Source: Propionibacteriaceae bacterium
GTDB taxonomy: Bacteria > Actinomycetota > Actinomycetes > Propionibacteriales > Propionibacteriaceae
Assembly (NCBI GenBank): GCA_025965155.1
Contig: JAOPXN010000017.1
Coordinates: 1-64,000 of the forward strand
DNA: 64,000 nt
Direction: 5' to 3'
Below are positions 9,343 to 17,214 of this stretch, piece by piece; the stretch's first letter is position 1; every line of letters begins with the position of its first letter. The notes beneath the pieces were generated by a model. It worked only from the letters and a program-made list of their open reading frames with translations, had not been told where the DNA came from and made no database searches. The position numbers and the translations under genes were made by a program.

Positions 9343-9368
9343 CTAGCGTGCGGAACAGGAGTTCCGAC

Positions 9369-10472
9369 ATGGGCACAGCTGCCGACAGCGGGGACGGCGG
9401 GCGAGAAGCGAGCAGCTTCGGCGTCGACGCCGGTGCGCCGTCGGAGGACCCGCTGCTCATCGTCGGCCCCCGCGCGGCGGAGTCGGCCGACCCGACCATC
9501 TATGACGTGGCGCGGGTCGCCGGGGTCGCGGCTTCGACCGTCTCCCGCGCCTTGTCCAAGCCGGGTCGGGTGAGCTTCAAGACCGCCGAGCGGGTCCGCC
9601 AGGTGGCAGACCAACTCGGCTACCGGTCCAGGCACCTGGAGCGGCCCGTCTCCACCCGGGGCTCGGGGATGCTGGCGATGATCGTCGCCGACATCGCCAA
9701 CCCGGTGTTCTTCGGGATGATCCGCGGAGCGGAGCGCGCGGCGACCGATCACGGCTTCACCCTGCTCGTAGTCGAGACGCAGGAGTCCGAGGAGACCGAG
9801 CGGGTCGCCGTCGCCCGGCTGGCCGCCACCGTCGACGGAACCATCCTGAGCTCATCGCGCATGTCGGACTCGGCGATCCGCACCCTGGCCAAGCAGAAGC
9901 CCGTCGTGCTGCTCAACCGTACGGTGGGCGAGGTTGCCTCGGTGATGAGCGACAACGTGCAGGCCATCAAGCAGGCCGCCGAGCACCTGATCGAGCTGGG
10001 GCACACGACGATCGCCTACCTCGCGGGTCCAGAGGCATCCTGGGCGGACGGTCTGCGCTGGCGGGGCCTGCGCGAGGCTGGGCTCGAGCTCGACCTGCAC
10101 GTACGTCGACTGGGACCGTTCGTGCCGACGATCCGCGGTGGCGCAGTCGCGGCCGAGCAGTGGCTGCTGAAACCCACCACAGCGGTGATCGCCTACAACG
10201 ACCTGATGGCGATCGGCTTCCTCCAGGCGGTGATCGCGGCGGGACGTGAGGTCCCGGCAGACGTGAGCGTGATCGGGTTCGACAACATCGTCGACGACGT
10301 GCTGGTGGAGCCGCACCTGACCACGATCGCCGCCCCACTGGTGAGCATCGGCAGTGCCGCGGTGTCCTACCTGCTGCGCAGCAACCAGAACCGGTCGAGC
10401 GCGGATCGGGAGCCGGTGATGCTGCCGGCCAAGCTGGTGGTGCGTGGCTCTACAGGCCGGCGCCGGCCCTAA
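9369..10472 (+). CDS. LacI-family transcriptional regulator of the glucuronide genes
   Basis: A 367-residue regulator. The helix-turn-helix with hinge helix starts near residue 42 (TIYDVARVAGVAASTVSRAL) after an unusual 40-residue acidic, Gly-rich N-terminal extension. A periplasmic-binding-protein-like effector domain follows (FVIGFDNI-type C-terminal lobe, seen as SVIGFDNIVDDV). The ATG at 9369 is preceded by AGGAG at 9357-9361; longer upstream starts lack a ribosome site. It is divergent from uidA and upstream of the permease, so it probably represses both, with a glucuronide or uronate as inducer (inference). The N-terminal extension is atypical because LacI proteins usually begin with the HTH; a start nearer the HTH is possible. 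Confidence 0.88.
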   Translation: MGTAADSGDGGREASSFGVDAGAPSEDPLLIVGPRAAESADPTIYDVARVAGVAASTVSRALSKPGRVSFKTAERVRQVADQLGYRSRHLERPVSTRGSGMLAMIVADIANPVFFGMIRGAERAATDHGFTLLVVETQESEETERVAVARLAATVDGTILSSSRMSDSAIRTLAKQKPVVLLNRTVGEVASVMSDNVQAIKQAAEHLIELGHTTIAYLAGPEASWADGLRWRGLREAGLELDLHVRRLGPFVPTIRGGAVAAEQWLLKPTTAVIAYNDLMAIGFLQAVIAAGREVPADVSVIGFDNIVDDVLVEPHLTTIAAPLVSIGSAAVSYLLRSNQNRSSADREPVMLPAKLVVRGSTGRRRP

Positions 10473-10545
10473 CACGACCAAGGGGCCTTACCTCTGCCGA
10501 CCCCGCTGACCCTGCCCGGCACCGCAAGAAGCAGGCGCCGTACGA

Positions 10546-10559
10546 CAACTCCTGGCAAC
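10546..10559 (+). promoter_or_regulatory. candidate operator upstream of the glucuronide permease
   Basis: CAACTCCTGGCAAC, which is CAAC-N4-GGCAAC, the complement form of the motif at 9329 and 12277. It lies 78 nt before the permease start codon, inside the only intergenic gap of the plus-strand cluster. Conservation of the ten outer bases with a different 4-base centre is what a regulator binding site would show. Confidence 0.45.
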
Positions 10560-10636
10560 TTGTGGGGACTGCGGCTAACGGCCCTTTGACTAGGGCGTAC
10601 ACCAGGCCTTCGGGCCCAGCACAAGGAGCCTGTTCA

Positions 10637-12160
10637 ATGTCGAACCTCACTACGTCAGAGCAAACCGAGCAGCTCGAGGAGCAGCTCAGCTCGCTGGAGA
10701 AGCTGAAACGCACGACCGTCATCGGATACGGAGCCGGGGACTTCGGCTTCAACCTTGCCTTCAGCCTCAGCACCGCCTTCTTGCTGTACTACTACACCGA
10801 TGTGGCGGGCATCTCCGCCGCCGCGGTCGGCACGATGTTCCTGGTCGTACGGCTCTGGGACGCTATCGCCGATCTGATCGCGGGCCGCGCGGTTGACAAG
10901 ACCATGACCCGCTGGGGCAAGTTCCGGCCGTTCCTGATGTTCGGTGCCGCGCCGCTGTTGTTCATGAGCTTTCTGGTCTTTCACGTCCCGTCGAGCTTCA
11001 GCAGCGGCTACAAGATCATCTACGCCTACGCCACCTATGCGATCCTCGGACTCGTCTACTCGCTGGTCAACATCCCGTACGGCTCGCTGGCCTCGGCGGT
11101 GACCCAGTCGGTGCACGAGCGGGCCAAACTGGTCGCCGCCCGCGCCTTCGGCGCCTCAATCGGCAGCGTCATCCTCACGTTCGTCATTGGCGCGATGATC
11201 AACAACCTGAAGAGTCAGAAGTCCGACATCGTTACGCCGGAGGATCTGGTCGCGTACCGGGCGGCAGTGCAAGGCGCCTTCACTAAGATCACGCTTGCCT
11301 TCATCGTCGTCGGCACGCTCGCCTTTCTGTTCACCGCTTGGGCCTGCCGCGAGAAAGTGGTCCGCACCCAGGCCCGGGTCAGCGTCCGGGGGACGATCGA
11401 GACCATCAAGTCGAACAAGCCGCTCGGGTACCTCTGCGGCTCCAGCTTCTTTTACCTGATTGGCCTCTTCGCCGTCGGCGGCACCACCGCCTTCTACGCC
11501 CAGTACGTCCTCGGCAACATCGGCCTGGTTGGCATCATCACCCTGGTCAACGTCGGGATCTCACTGCTGATCACCCCGGTCATCCCCAAGATCATCGACC
11601 GCTTCGGCAAGAAGAAGGTCTACCAGTACTGCGGCCTGTTCACCATCGTCGGCGGGGTTGGTCTGTTCCTGGCCCCTGCCAACATGCTGTGGCTGGTCCT
11701 GCTCACCCTGGCGATCAAGGGGATCGGTGCAAGCTTGATCAACACCGTGATGTTCGGGCTTGAGGCCGACACGGTCGAGTACGGCGAATGGCGGACCGGG
11801 AGGCGCAGCGAGGGAGCGACGTACGCCCTGTTCTCCTTCACCCGCAAGATCACCCAGTCCATCGGAGGCGCAGCCGGCGCCTGGGCGCTGGCCGCGGGCA
11901 GCTACATCGCTGCCAGTGCTACCAATCCGAGCCCGGTGCAGCCGGACTCGGCGATCTTCGCCATCAAGGCAACTATCGGCCTGCTGCCAGCCGCCTGTGC
12001 CCTGATCGCGATGCTGATCTTCGTCAGGTACCCGCTGTCGGACGAGAAGTTCAAGCAGATCCGCAACGAGACCGAGAGTCGCAAGCTCGCAGCCATGGAC
12101 GCGGACCGCGAGCATCCGCAGGCTCCGGCCACCGTCAGCCAGCCCGGCAGAACCTCATGA
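10637..12160 (+). CDS. GPH-family glucuronide/sugar:cation symporter
   Basis: A 507-residue transporter with about 12 membrane segments. Family-specific motifs are GKFRPFLMFGAAP near residue 95 and the loop DTVEYGEWRTGRRSEG near residue 380, both hallmarks of the glycoside-pentoside-hexuronide group (MelB, XylP, UidB). With uidA beside it, import of glucuronides is the best guess. The start ATG has AAGGAG eight bases upstream; the in-frame upstream codons are not supported. Poly-Glu/Leu residues near the N-terminus form a short helical cytosolic leader. It is controlled with uidA if the shared motif is a real operator. Confidence 0.85.
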   Translation: MSNLTTSEQTEQLEEQLSSLEKLKRTTVIGYGAGDFGFNLAFSLSTAFLLYYYTDVAGISAAAVGTMFLVVRLWDAIADLIAGRAVDKTMTRWGKFRPFLMFGAAPLLFMSFLVFHVPSSFSSGYKIIYAYATYAILGLVYSLVNIPYGSLASAVTQSVHERAKLVAARAFGASIGSVILTFVIGAMINNLKSQKSDIVTPEDLVAYRAAVQGAFTKITLAFIVVGTLAFLFTAWACREKVVRTQARVSVRGTIETIKSNKPLGYLCGSSFFYLIGLFAVGGTTAFYAQYVLGNIGLVGIITLVNVGISLLITPVIPKIIDRFGKKKVYQYCGLFTIVGGVGLFLAPANMLWLVLLTLAIKGIGASLINTVMFGLEADTVEYGEWRTGRRSEGATYALFSFTRKITQSIGGAAGAWALAAGSYIAASATNPSPVQPDSAIFAIKATIGLLPAACALIAMLIFVRYPLSDEKFKQIRNETESRKLAAMDADREHPQAPATVSQPGRTS

Positions 12161-12276
12161 CCTACCGTGGCTCGCCCTGGCTGCTCGGGGTCGGGCGAGC
12201 CGCATCGGCCGAGGCGTCAGGTCCGCCGGGACACGCCGGCAGGATGGCGGGAAACCTGACTAGTCGGCGGAAGGGG

Positions 12277-12290
12277 GTTGCCGCTTGTTG
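12277..12290 (-). promoter_or_regulatory. candidate operator upstream of the LarA-like gene
   Basis: GTTGCCGCTTGTTG, identical over 14 bases (15 with the preceding G) to the site at 9329. It lies 55 nt before the LarA-like start codon. Identity to the uidA/lacI site in a gap of under 200 nt is unlikely by chance and ties this gene to the glucuronide regulon. Confidence 0.5.
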
Positions 12291-12344
12291 TCGGGGCGGG
12301 CGGCCCTTCTTGTGCCGCAGATGGGACCAGGGCAAGGTGAGGGC

Positions 12345-13742
12345 ATGAGCACCACCTTTCCTTCCCGGGTTGGCCGGGAGTCGAGCTACGGCACCGAACC
12401 CGGAGACCCGACCAGAGCCGCCCTCATCGGCGGAGTAGGGGAGCACCTGCCGGCCGACCAGGTCCGCGGGTTCGTCGCCGAGGTGTTGGCCGGCGCCGAC
12501 CTGGACGGCAAGCGGGTCTGCCTGGTCGTACCCGACGGGACCCGGACGTGCCCGCTGCCGCTGCTGATGCAGGCGGTGCACGCGGCGCTGGCGGGCCGGG
12601 CCACCGCGGTAACCGTGGTGATCGCCCTCGGCACCCACCAGGGCATGACCGAAGACCAGCTGGCCCGGCACCTCGGATACGCGCCCGGTGCGGCCGCGGA
12701 GACCTACCCCGGCTGGCAGATTGTGAACCATGAGTCCTGGCTGCCGGAGACCTTCACCACGCTGGGCACCATTGGGGTCGACCGGCTCACCGAGCTGACC
12801 GGCGGTCTGATGACCGGCACCGCGGTCGAGGTCCGGATCAACCGGCACGTTGCCGAGGCCGACGTCGCTATCGTCGTCGGTCCAGTCTTCCCGCACGAGG
12901 TGGTCGGGTTCTCCGGTGGCAACAAGTACTTTTTCCCGGGGGTGTCAGGCCAGGAGCTGATCGACCTGTCCCACTGGGTCGGCGCGCTGATCACCAGCGC
13001 CGAGATGATCGGCACCCGGGGGGTCACCCCCGTCCGGGCCCTGGTGAACGAGGCGGCGACGCTCATCCCGGCGGAGCGGCTGGCGCTGTGTCTGGTCGTG
13101 GCCTCCGGCACCGACACCTTGCACGCGGCCGCCTTCGGGACGCCCGAGGATGCCTGGGCGGCGTGCGCCGAGATCTCCGCCGAGACTCACGTGACGTACC
13201 GCGACGCCCCCGTGCGCCGGGTGCTGTCGATCATGCCGACCAAGTACGAGGACATCTGGACCGCGGCCAAGGGGTTCTACAAGCTGGAGCCGATCGTGGC
13301 CGATGGCGGTGAGGTGATCATCTATGCCCCGCATATCACCCAGATCTCGGTTATGCACCCGCAGATCACGGAGATCGGCTACCACAACCGCGACTACTTC
13401 CTGGGCCAGTGGGACCGGTTCCGCGACCAGCCCTGGGGCGACCTGGCCCACTCGACCCACCTCCGCGGGCAGGGCACCTGGGACCCCGAGCATGGTGAGC
13501 GCAACCGCGTCACCGTGACGCTTGCCACCGGCATCCCGGAGGCCGTTGTCCGGTCGGTCAACCTGAACTACCTCAACCCCGCTTCGGTGGACGTCGCCGA
13601 GTATCTGGCCGACCCCGACACCTTCGTCGAGCCGCATGCCGGCGAGGTCCTCTACCGGCTGCGGACACCTGGCTCGGAGCATGGCACCGGTCCCGGCGAG
13701 GCCGACGGCCGAACGCCGTCACAAACCGGGCTCGACGGATGA
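12345..13742 (+). CDS. LarA-family nickel-pincer racemase/epimerase
   Basis: A 465-residue LarA (DUF2088) homologue. The four residues known in Lactobacillus plantarum LarA (His108, His174, Lys184, His200) are matched by His98 in GTHQGM, His184 and Lys194 in PHEVVGFSGGNK, and His210 in DLSHW. The spacing Lys to His is identical (16). VPDGTR near residue 63 matches the N-terminal motif. LarA enzymes use a nickel-pincer nucleotide made by LarB/C/E, none of which is in this window. Because the gene shares an operator-like motif with uidA, it may racemise or epimerise a sugar acid rather than lactate; LarA homologues with sugar-acid substrates are known. Start chosen at the ATG after AAGGTGAGG. 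Confidence 0.85.
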   Translation: MSTTFPSRVGRESSYGTEPGDPTRAALIGGVGEHLPADQVRGFVAEVLAGADLDGKRVCLVVPDGTRTCPLPLLMQAVHAALAGRATAVTVVIALGTHQGMTEDQLARHLGYAPGAAAETYPGWQIVNHESWLPETFTTLGTIGVDRLTELTGGLMTGTAVEVRINRHVAEADVAIVVGPVFPHEVVGFSGGNKYFFPGVSGQELIDLSHWVGALITSAEMIGTRGVTPVRALVNEAATLIPAERLALCLVVASGTDTLHAAAFGTPEDAWAACAEISAETHVTYRDAPVRRVLSIMPTKYEDIWTAAKGFYKLEPIVADGGEVIIYAPHITQISVMHPQITEIGYHNRDYFLGQWDRFRDQPWGDLAHSTHLRGQGTWDPEHGERNRVTVTLATGIPEAVVRSVNLNYLNPASVDVAEYLADPDTFVEPHAGEVLYRLRTPGSEHGTGPGEADGRTPSQTGLDG

Positions 13743-13899
13743 CCTCCCGGCCGACGAAGCTCCAAACCTGGCCGTCACCGCACTGAACCTTAGTGACTCC
13801 ACCGTTGACAGGTGGCCTGGTTACTCTGCTGCTTACCTCCCGGCGTCGGCGAACCTCTCGTCGGCCGTCAGGTCCGGGCGGTAGCTCGTAGGGGTGGAC

Positions 13900-15975
13900 A
13901 TGGGTGAGGCACGGTCTGTCGGCCGCGCGCCGCGCGTGTGCGCGCTGCAGAACTCCCTGGTCCTCTCCAACGGCAGCGGCCTGCACCACTGGCAGAACCC
14001 GGATCCGGCCTCCGCGGCGAGCTGGGGCCGGATCACCGGTCCGGAGTCGCGACTCGAGGTCGTCGACCTGGCGGTGTGCCCTGACCTGAACGGCACCCAT
14101 CAGCAGCTTTTCGCGGCCACCGCCCGGCAGGGCATCCACAGCTGGACGTGGCAGCCGGACCGTACCGGGATGCCACGCTGGGTGCCCTGGCCCGCTTTAC
14201 ACTTCGAGCCACCTTTCGACGGCAGCCCCCGCGCGCTGACCTGCTGGAGCCTCCGCGCCGGCCACCAGGAGGTCGTGGTGGCGGGTGAGGACGGAGCCCT
14301 GTTCAGCCAGCGGCGGGACCGGTGGGGGGAGTGGTCCGGCCAGGTGCAGATCGGTCTGGTTCCCGGCGTGCGGTCGCTCGAGGCAGTGGTCGGCTCGGAC
14401 GGCACCGTACAGCTCTTCGCCCTGACCGGCACCGAGCTCAAGCGGAAGGTGCTTCCTCCTGTCGCGAACGGGTCCAGTATCTGGGGGGACGCTGAGCTGG
14501 TCGCGACCTGGCCGCAGCCGGTCAGCGCGCAGGCGTGCTGGAGCCTGGGTGAGCGCGACGACCACGCCGTGCTGCTTGCCTCCGGCGAGCTCCAGCAACG
14601 GCAACGGACGGCCGGAGGGCCGTGGGGGTTATGGTCCAACGCGACCGGTGCCGGTCCCGCGACCTCGCTCACCGCCCTCTCCGGCGCGGCGCTGGATCCC
14701 GAGCACCACCTGCTGGCCGCCGCCTCGGCGGACGGCTCCGTCGTGGTGAAGCAGTGGAGCTCGCTGCAGGGTTGGACGGGCTGGCGGCTGGTGGGCTCGG
14801 CGACGCCGGAGGTCCCAACCGAGGTCTGGTACGAGGCCGGCGCCGTCACGATCCCTACGCCGCCCGGAACCCCGAGCCGCCCCTCCGGCGGCGACGGCAG
14901 TGTGGGGACTGAGAGAGCGGGCCCCGCCGAACCATCTGTGCCACTGCCGGAGCCCGTCACCCGGCTGATTACCGGGCGGGAGCTGTTGCCGTTGCTGCCG
15001 GGTGAGCGGCGGGTGGGGCCGTTCCACCTGGTGAAGCGCATCGGTGGCGGACAACAGAGCACCGACAAGTACCTAGCCCGCGATCGACGCGGCTACTGCT
15101 TCCTGAAGGTCCTCAGGCCCGGGGCCACGGCGGACGAGGTGACCGCCTTCAACCGTGAGATCGAGATCGCACGGCGGGTCACCAACCGCCATCGGCTCAC
15201 CACCTACGTCGACCATTCCCCGGCACAGGATGGCTCTCCGGCCTTCCTTGCGCTGTCGTTCGTCGCGGGTCAGGACCTCAACGAGCAGCTGGGGTCACGG
15301 AGGCTGGAGGGCGCCGCGCTGCTGGACCTCGCCCAGCAGCTGCTGCGGGCGGTTGCCGAGCTGGCGGACTGCCAGGTGATCCACTGCGACGTGAAGCCGG
15401 CCAACATCATCATGCGGGACGCGACGGTTCCGGTCCTGGTCGACTTCGGCAGTGCCGTCACGGCCGACACCGAGACTGTCTGGGAGGCGGCCTTCGGCAC
15501 CAGCGGATATGCAGCGCCGGAGTTCAGCCGGGCCCGGGCCACGAACACCTACACCGATATGTACTCGTGGGCCGCCGTAGTGGTCTGGGCGGCGACCGGG
15601 GAGCCGCCCTCATCCGACGCTGAGGCGGCGAGCCAGCAGCTGCAGCGGCTGCCGCCGGTGCTCCGCGAGGTGGTCGCCGCGGCACTCCAGACCGACCCGA
15701 CCGCACGCCCCGACGTCGACTGGGCCCTTACCCGGCTCGGTCCGACGACACCCTCTCCCGAAGGCCTCATCCGGCAGCGGCTGCCGGTGGAGGCAGATCT
15801 GCCCAGCGGTCTGCAGGAGCGGGTCGCCAGACGGCGGACGGAGATCGTCACGACCGCGGCCGCCCTGTCGCAGTGGCAGTACCGCGGCATCATCGGCATC
15901 ATGGCCGTTGCCGGTATCGTTCTCGGGTTTGTGGCCGGGGTCATCCTCCGGCAGGTGCTGGAGGCGCTGTGGTGA
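13900..15975 (+). CDS. membrane-anchored protein kinase with propeller-like N-terminal domain
   Basis: A 691-residue protein. Residues about 10-300 contain repeated W-x-x-W blades (SWGRIT, RWVPW, WGEW, WGLW, GWTGW), suggesting a lectin- or tectonin-like beta-propeller. After a Pro/Ser/Gly linker, a Ser/Thr protein kinase domain covers about 368-612: Gly-rich loop RIGGGQQS, Lys in CFLKVL, Glu in REIEIA, catalytic loop HCDVKPAN (HCD instead of HRD), DFG, and APE. It therefore looks active. One C-terminal membrane helix (about 662-686) makes it tail-anchored with the kinase in the cytoplasm. The start is ATG 13900 after AGGGGTGG, or GTG 13894. It is the first gene of a four-gene overlapping operon with a GTPase and a GAP1-like protein. 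The target is unknown. Confidence 0.85.
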   Translation: MGEARSVGRAPRVCALQNSLVLSNGSGLHHWQNPDPASAASWGRITGPESRLEVVDLAVCPDLNGTHQQLFAATARQGIHSWTWQPDRTGMPRWVPWPALHFEPPFDGSPRALTCWSLRAGHQEVVVAGEDGALFSQRRDRWGEWSGQVQIGLVPGVRSLEAVVGSDGTVQLFALTGTELKRKVLPPVANGSSIWGDAELVATWPQPVSAQACWSLGERDDHAVLLASGELQQRQRTAGGPWGLWSNATGAGPATSLTALSGAALDPEHHLLAAASADGSVVVKQWSSLQGWTGWRLVGSATPEVPTEVWYEAGAVTIPTPPGTPSRPSGGDGSVGTERAGPAEPSVPLPEPVTRLITGRELLPLLPGERRVGPFHLVKRIGGGQQSTDKYLARDRRGYCFLKVLRPGATADEVTAFNREIEIARRVTNRHRLTTYVDHSPAQDGSPAFLALSFVAGQDLNEQLGSRRLEGAALLDLAQQLLRAVAELADCQVIHCDVKPANIIMRDATVPVLVDFGSAVTADTETVWEAAFGTSGYAAPEFSRARATNTYTDMYSWAAVVVWAATGEPPSSDAEAASQQLQRLPPVLREVVAAALQTDPTARPDVDWALTRLGPTTPSPEGLIRQRLPVEADLPSGLQERVARRRTEIVTTAAALSQWQYRGIIGIMAVAGIVLGFVAGVILRQVLEALW

Positions 15976-16094
15976 ATCTTGCTCGTCGTCGTGATCTGCC
16001 GCTGACCCGCGGCCAGTTCCGGGTCCGGGTCTTCGCGGCCACGTTCGGCGTCTTGTTCCTGCTCACCTTGATCGTGGCGGCCGTCCGTGGCTAG
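15972..16094 (+). CDS. 40-residue single-pass membrane peptide in the GTPase operon
   Basis: GTG start overlaps the kinase stop (GTGA), and the 3' end overlaps the GTPase start by 8 bases. Tight coupling on both sides argues that this short frame is translated. The 40-residue product has a basic N-terminus (NLARRRDLPLTRG) and one hydrophobic helix (about residues 21-38, FAATFGVLFLLTLIVAAV), giving an N-in/C-out orientation. No known family is recognised. It could bring the kinase and GTPase together at the membrane or act as a toxin-like membrane peptide; neither is shown. Confidence 0.7.
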   Translation: MNLARRRDLPLTRGQFRVRVFAATFGVLFLLTLIVAAVRG

Positions 16095-17214
16095 GACGTA
16101 CTTCTGCCCCCGCTGCCTCGACACGGTCGGAGTGGAGCACGTGCTGTACCGCACCCGAAACGGCGAGCCGGCCGACAAGCCACGCGAGGAGTACGACAGA
16201 GGGTTCCGGGAGTGGGTCCAGGCGGTCTGGCAGGGGGACCCTGAGCCGATCCACCGGATCCATCCCCAGCGGCGTGCCGAGCGCGACCACCACGGCATCC
16301 ATGCCCAGTGCGGTCGTGGGCACCGCATCCCGCTACGAGCCTTCGACGTGCCATCGATGGTCGTGGGCCTGGTCGGCGAGCCGTCATCGGGCAAGACCGT
16401 CTACCTCGGCACCCTGCTGGAGCAGCTGGATCGTGGTCGGCTGCTCCCGTACCTCGACTTCCACCTCGACGAGCGGTCGCAGAAGATCCGCGCCGAGGTC
16501 TTCCACGACTTCTACACCTCCGGCGCCGTGCCGTTCCCAACGTCGGCCTACCAGGGTGATGCTGGGCGCGAGGCGATCACCGAGACGGCCGTCGCCGGGG
16601 ACACCGAGAAGTTCTATCTCTCGTTCTTCGACGCGTCGGGGGAGCAGAACAGCGTCGAGGACCAGGGCCGGACCAACAAGTTCCTGTACATCTCCGACGT
16701 CGTCATGCACTTCATCACCCCGGAGGCGCTGACCCTGCCCCGACGGTCGCTGAACCGGCGGGATGACCAGAGGCAGGCGTGGTTCATGACGAACCAGTGG
16801 ATCCAGACGGCCATCCGGAGCGGGGAACCGAAGCGGGCCCACGCAGCCGTCATCGTGACCAAGTCCGACGACATCGCTGCCGGTGCGCTGGACATCCTCG
16901 AGGACGCCCGCGAGGACCTCAACTACAGCGGCGAGCTTTCCCTGCTGCGCGCGGTCCAGGTGATCGAGGAGGACTCCCGCTACATCCGCGACTTCCTCCG
17001 GTCGCTGGATGGTGGGCTGCCGCTCTCGATCCGTTTCGAGGAGGCGTACCGGTCCGTCAGCTACCACCTGGTCTCAGCCACCGGCGAGCCAGCCGACCCG
17101 CAGACGCGGAGCTTCCGCAACCGGCGTCCTCAGCGGGTGCTGGATCCGCTGCTTGCGGCGCTGGTGCACACCGGGGTGCTCGACGCCCAGAAGGGGCTGC
17201 AGGTCCTGCGGTGA
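16087..17214 (+). CDS. zinc-ribbon GTPase of the double-GTPase type
   Basis: A 375-residue protein. An N-terminal zinc ribbon uses Cys7/Cys10 (CPRC) and Cys75/His79 (CGRGH). The GTPase core has P-loop GEPSSGKT (97-104), switch II DASG (182-185) and base-recognition TKSD (258-261). The arrangement matches the TRAFAC-like 'double-GTPase' proteins that occur with GAP1 proteins in bacterial conflict-type operons (family assignment from memory). No membrane segment is present. The gene starts with GTG inside the end of the 40-residue peptide gene and ends overlapping the GAP1-like gene by 4 bases. It is probably a signal-sensing switch that passes information to its kinase or GAP1 partners. Confidence 0.82.
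   Translation: MARTYFCPRCLDTVGVEHVLYRTRNGEPADKPREEYDRGFREWVQAVWQGDPEPIHRIHPQRRAERDHHGIHAQCGRGHRIPLRAFDVPSMVVGLVGEPSSGKTVYLGTLLEQLDRGRLLPYLDFHLDERSQKIRAEVFHDFYTSGAVPFPTSAYQGDAGREAITETAVAGDTEKFYLSFFDASGEQNSVEDQGRTNKFLYISDVVMHFITPEALTLPRRSLNRRDDQRQAWFMTNQWIQTAIRSGEPKRAHAAVIVTKSDDIAAGALDILEDAREDLNYSGELSLLRAVQVIEEDSRYIRDFLRSLDGGLPLSIRFEEAYRSVSYHLVSATGEPADPQTRSFRNRRPQRVLDPLLAALVHTGVLDAQKGLQVLR

Noticed and set aside
9258-9368. Longer start for the LacI regulator
   Set aside because: The extra 37 residues overlap the uidA promoter region and the candidate operator; ATG 9369 has a proper AGGAG site.
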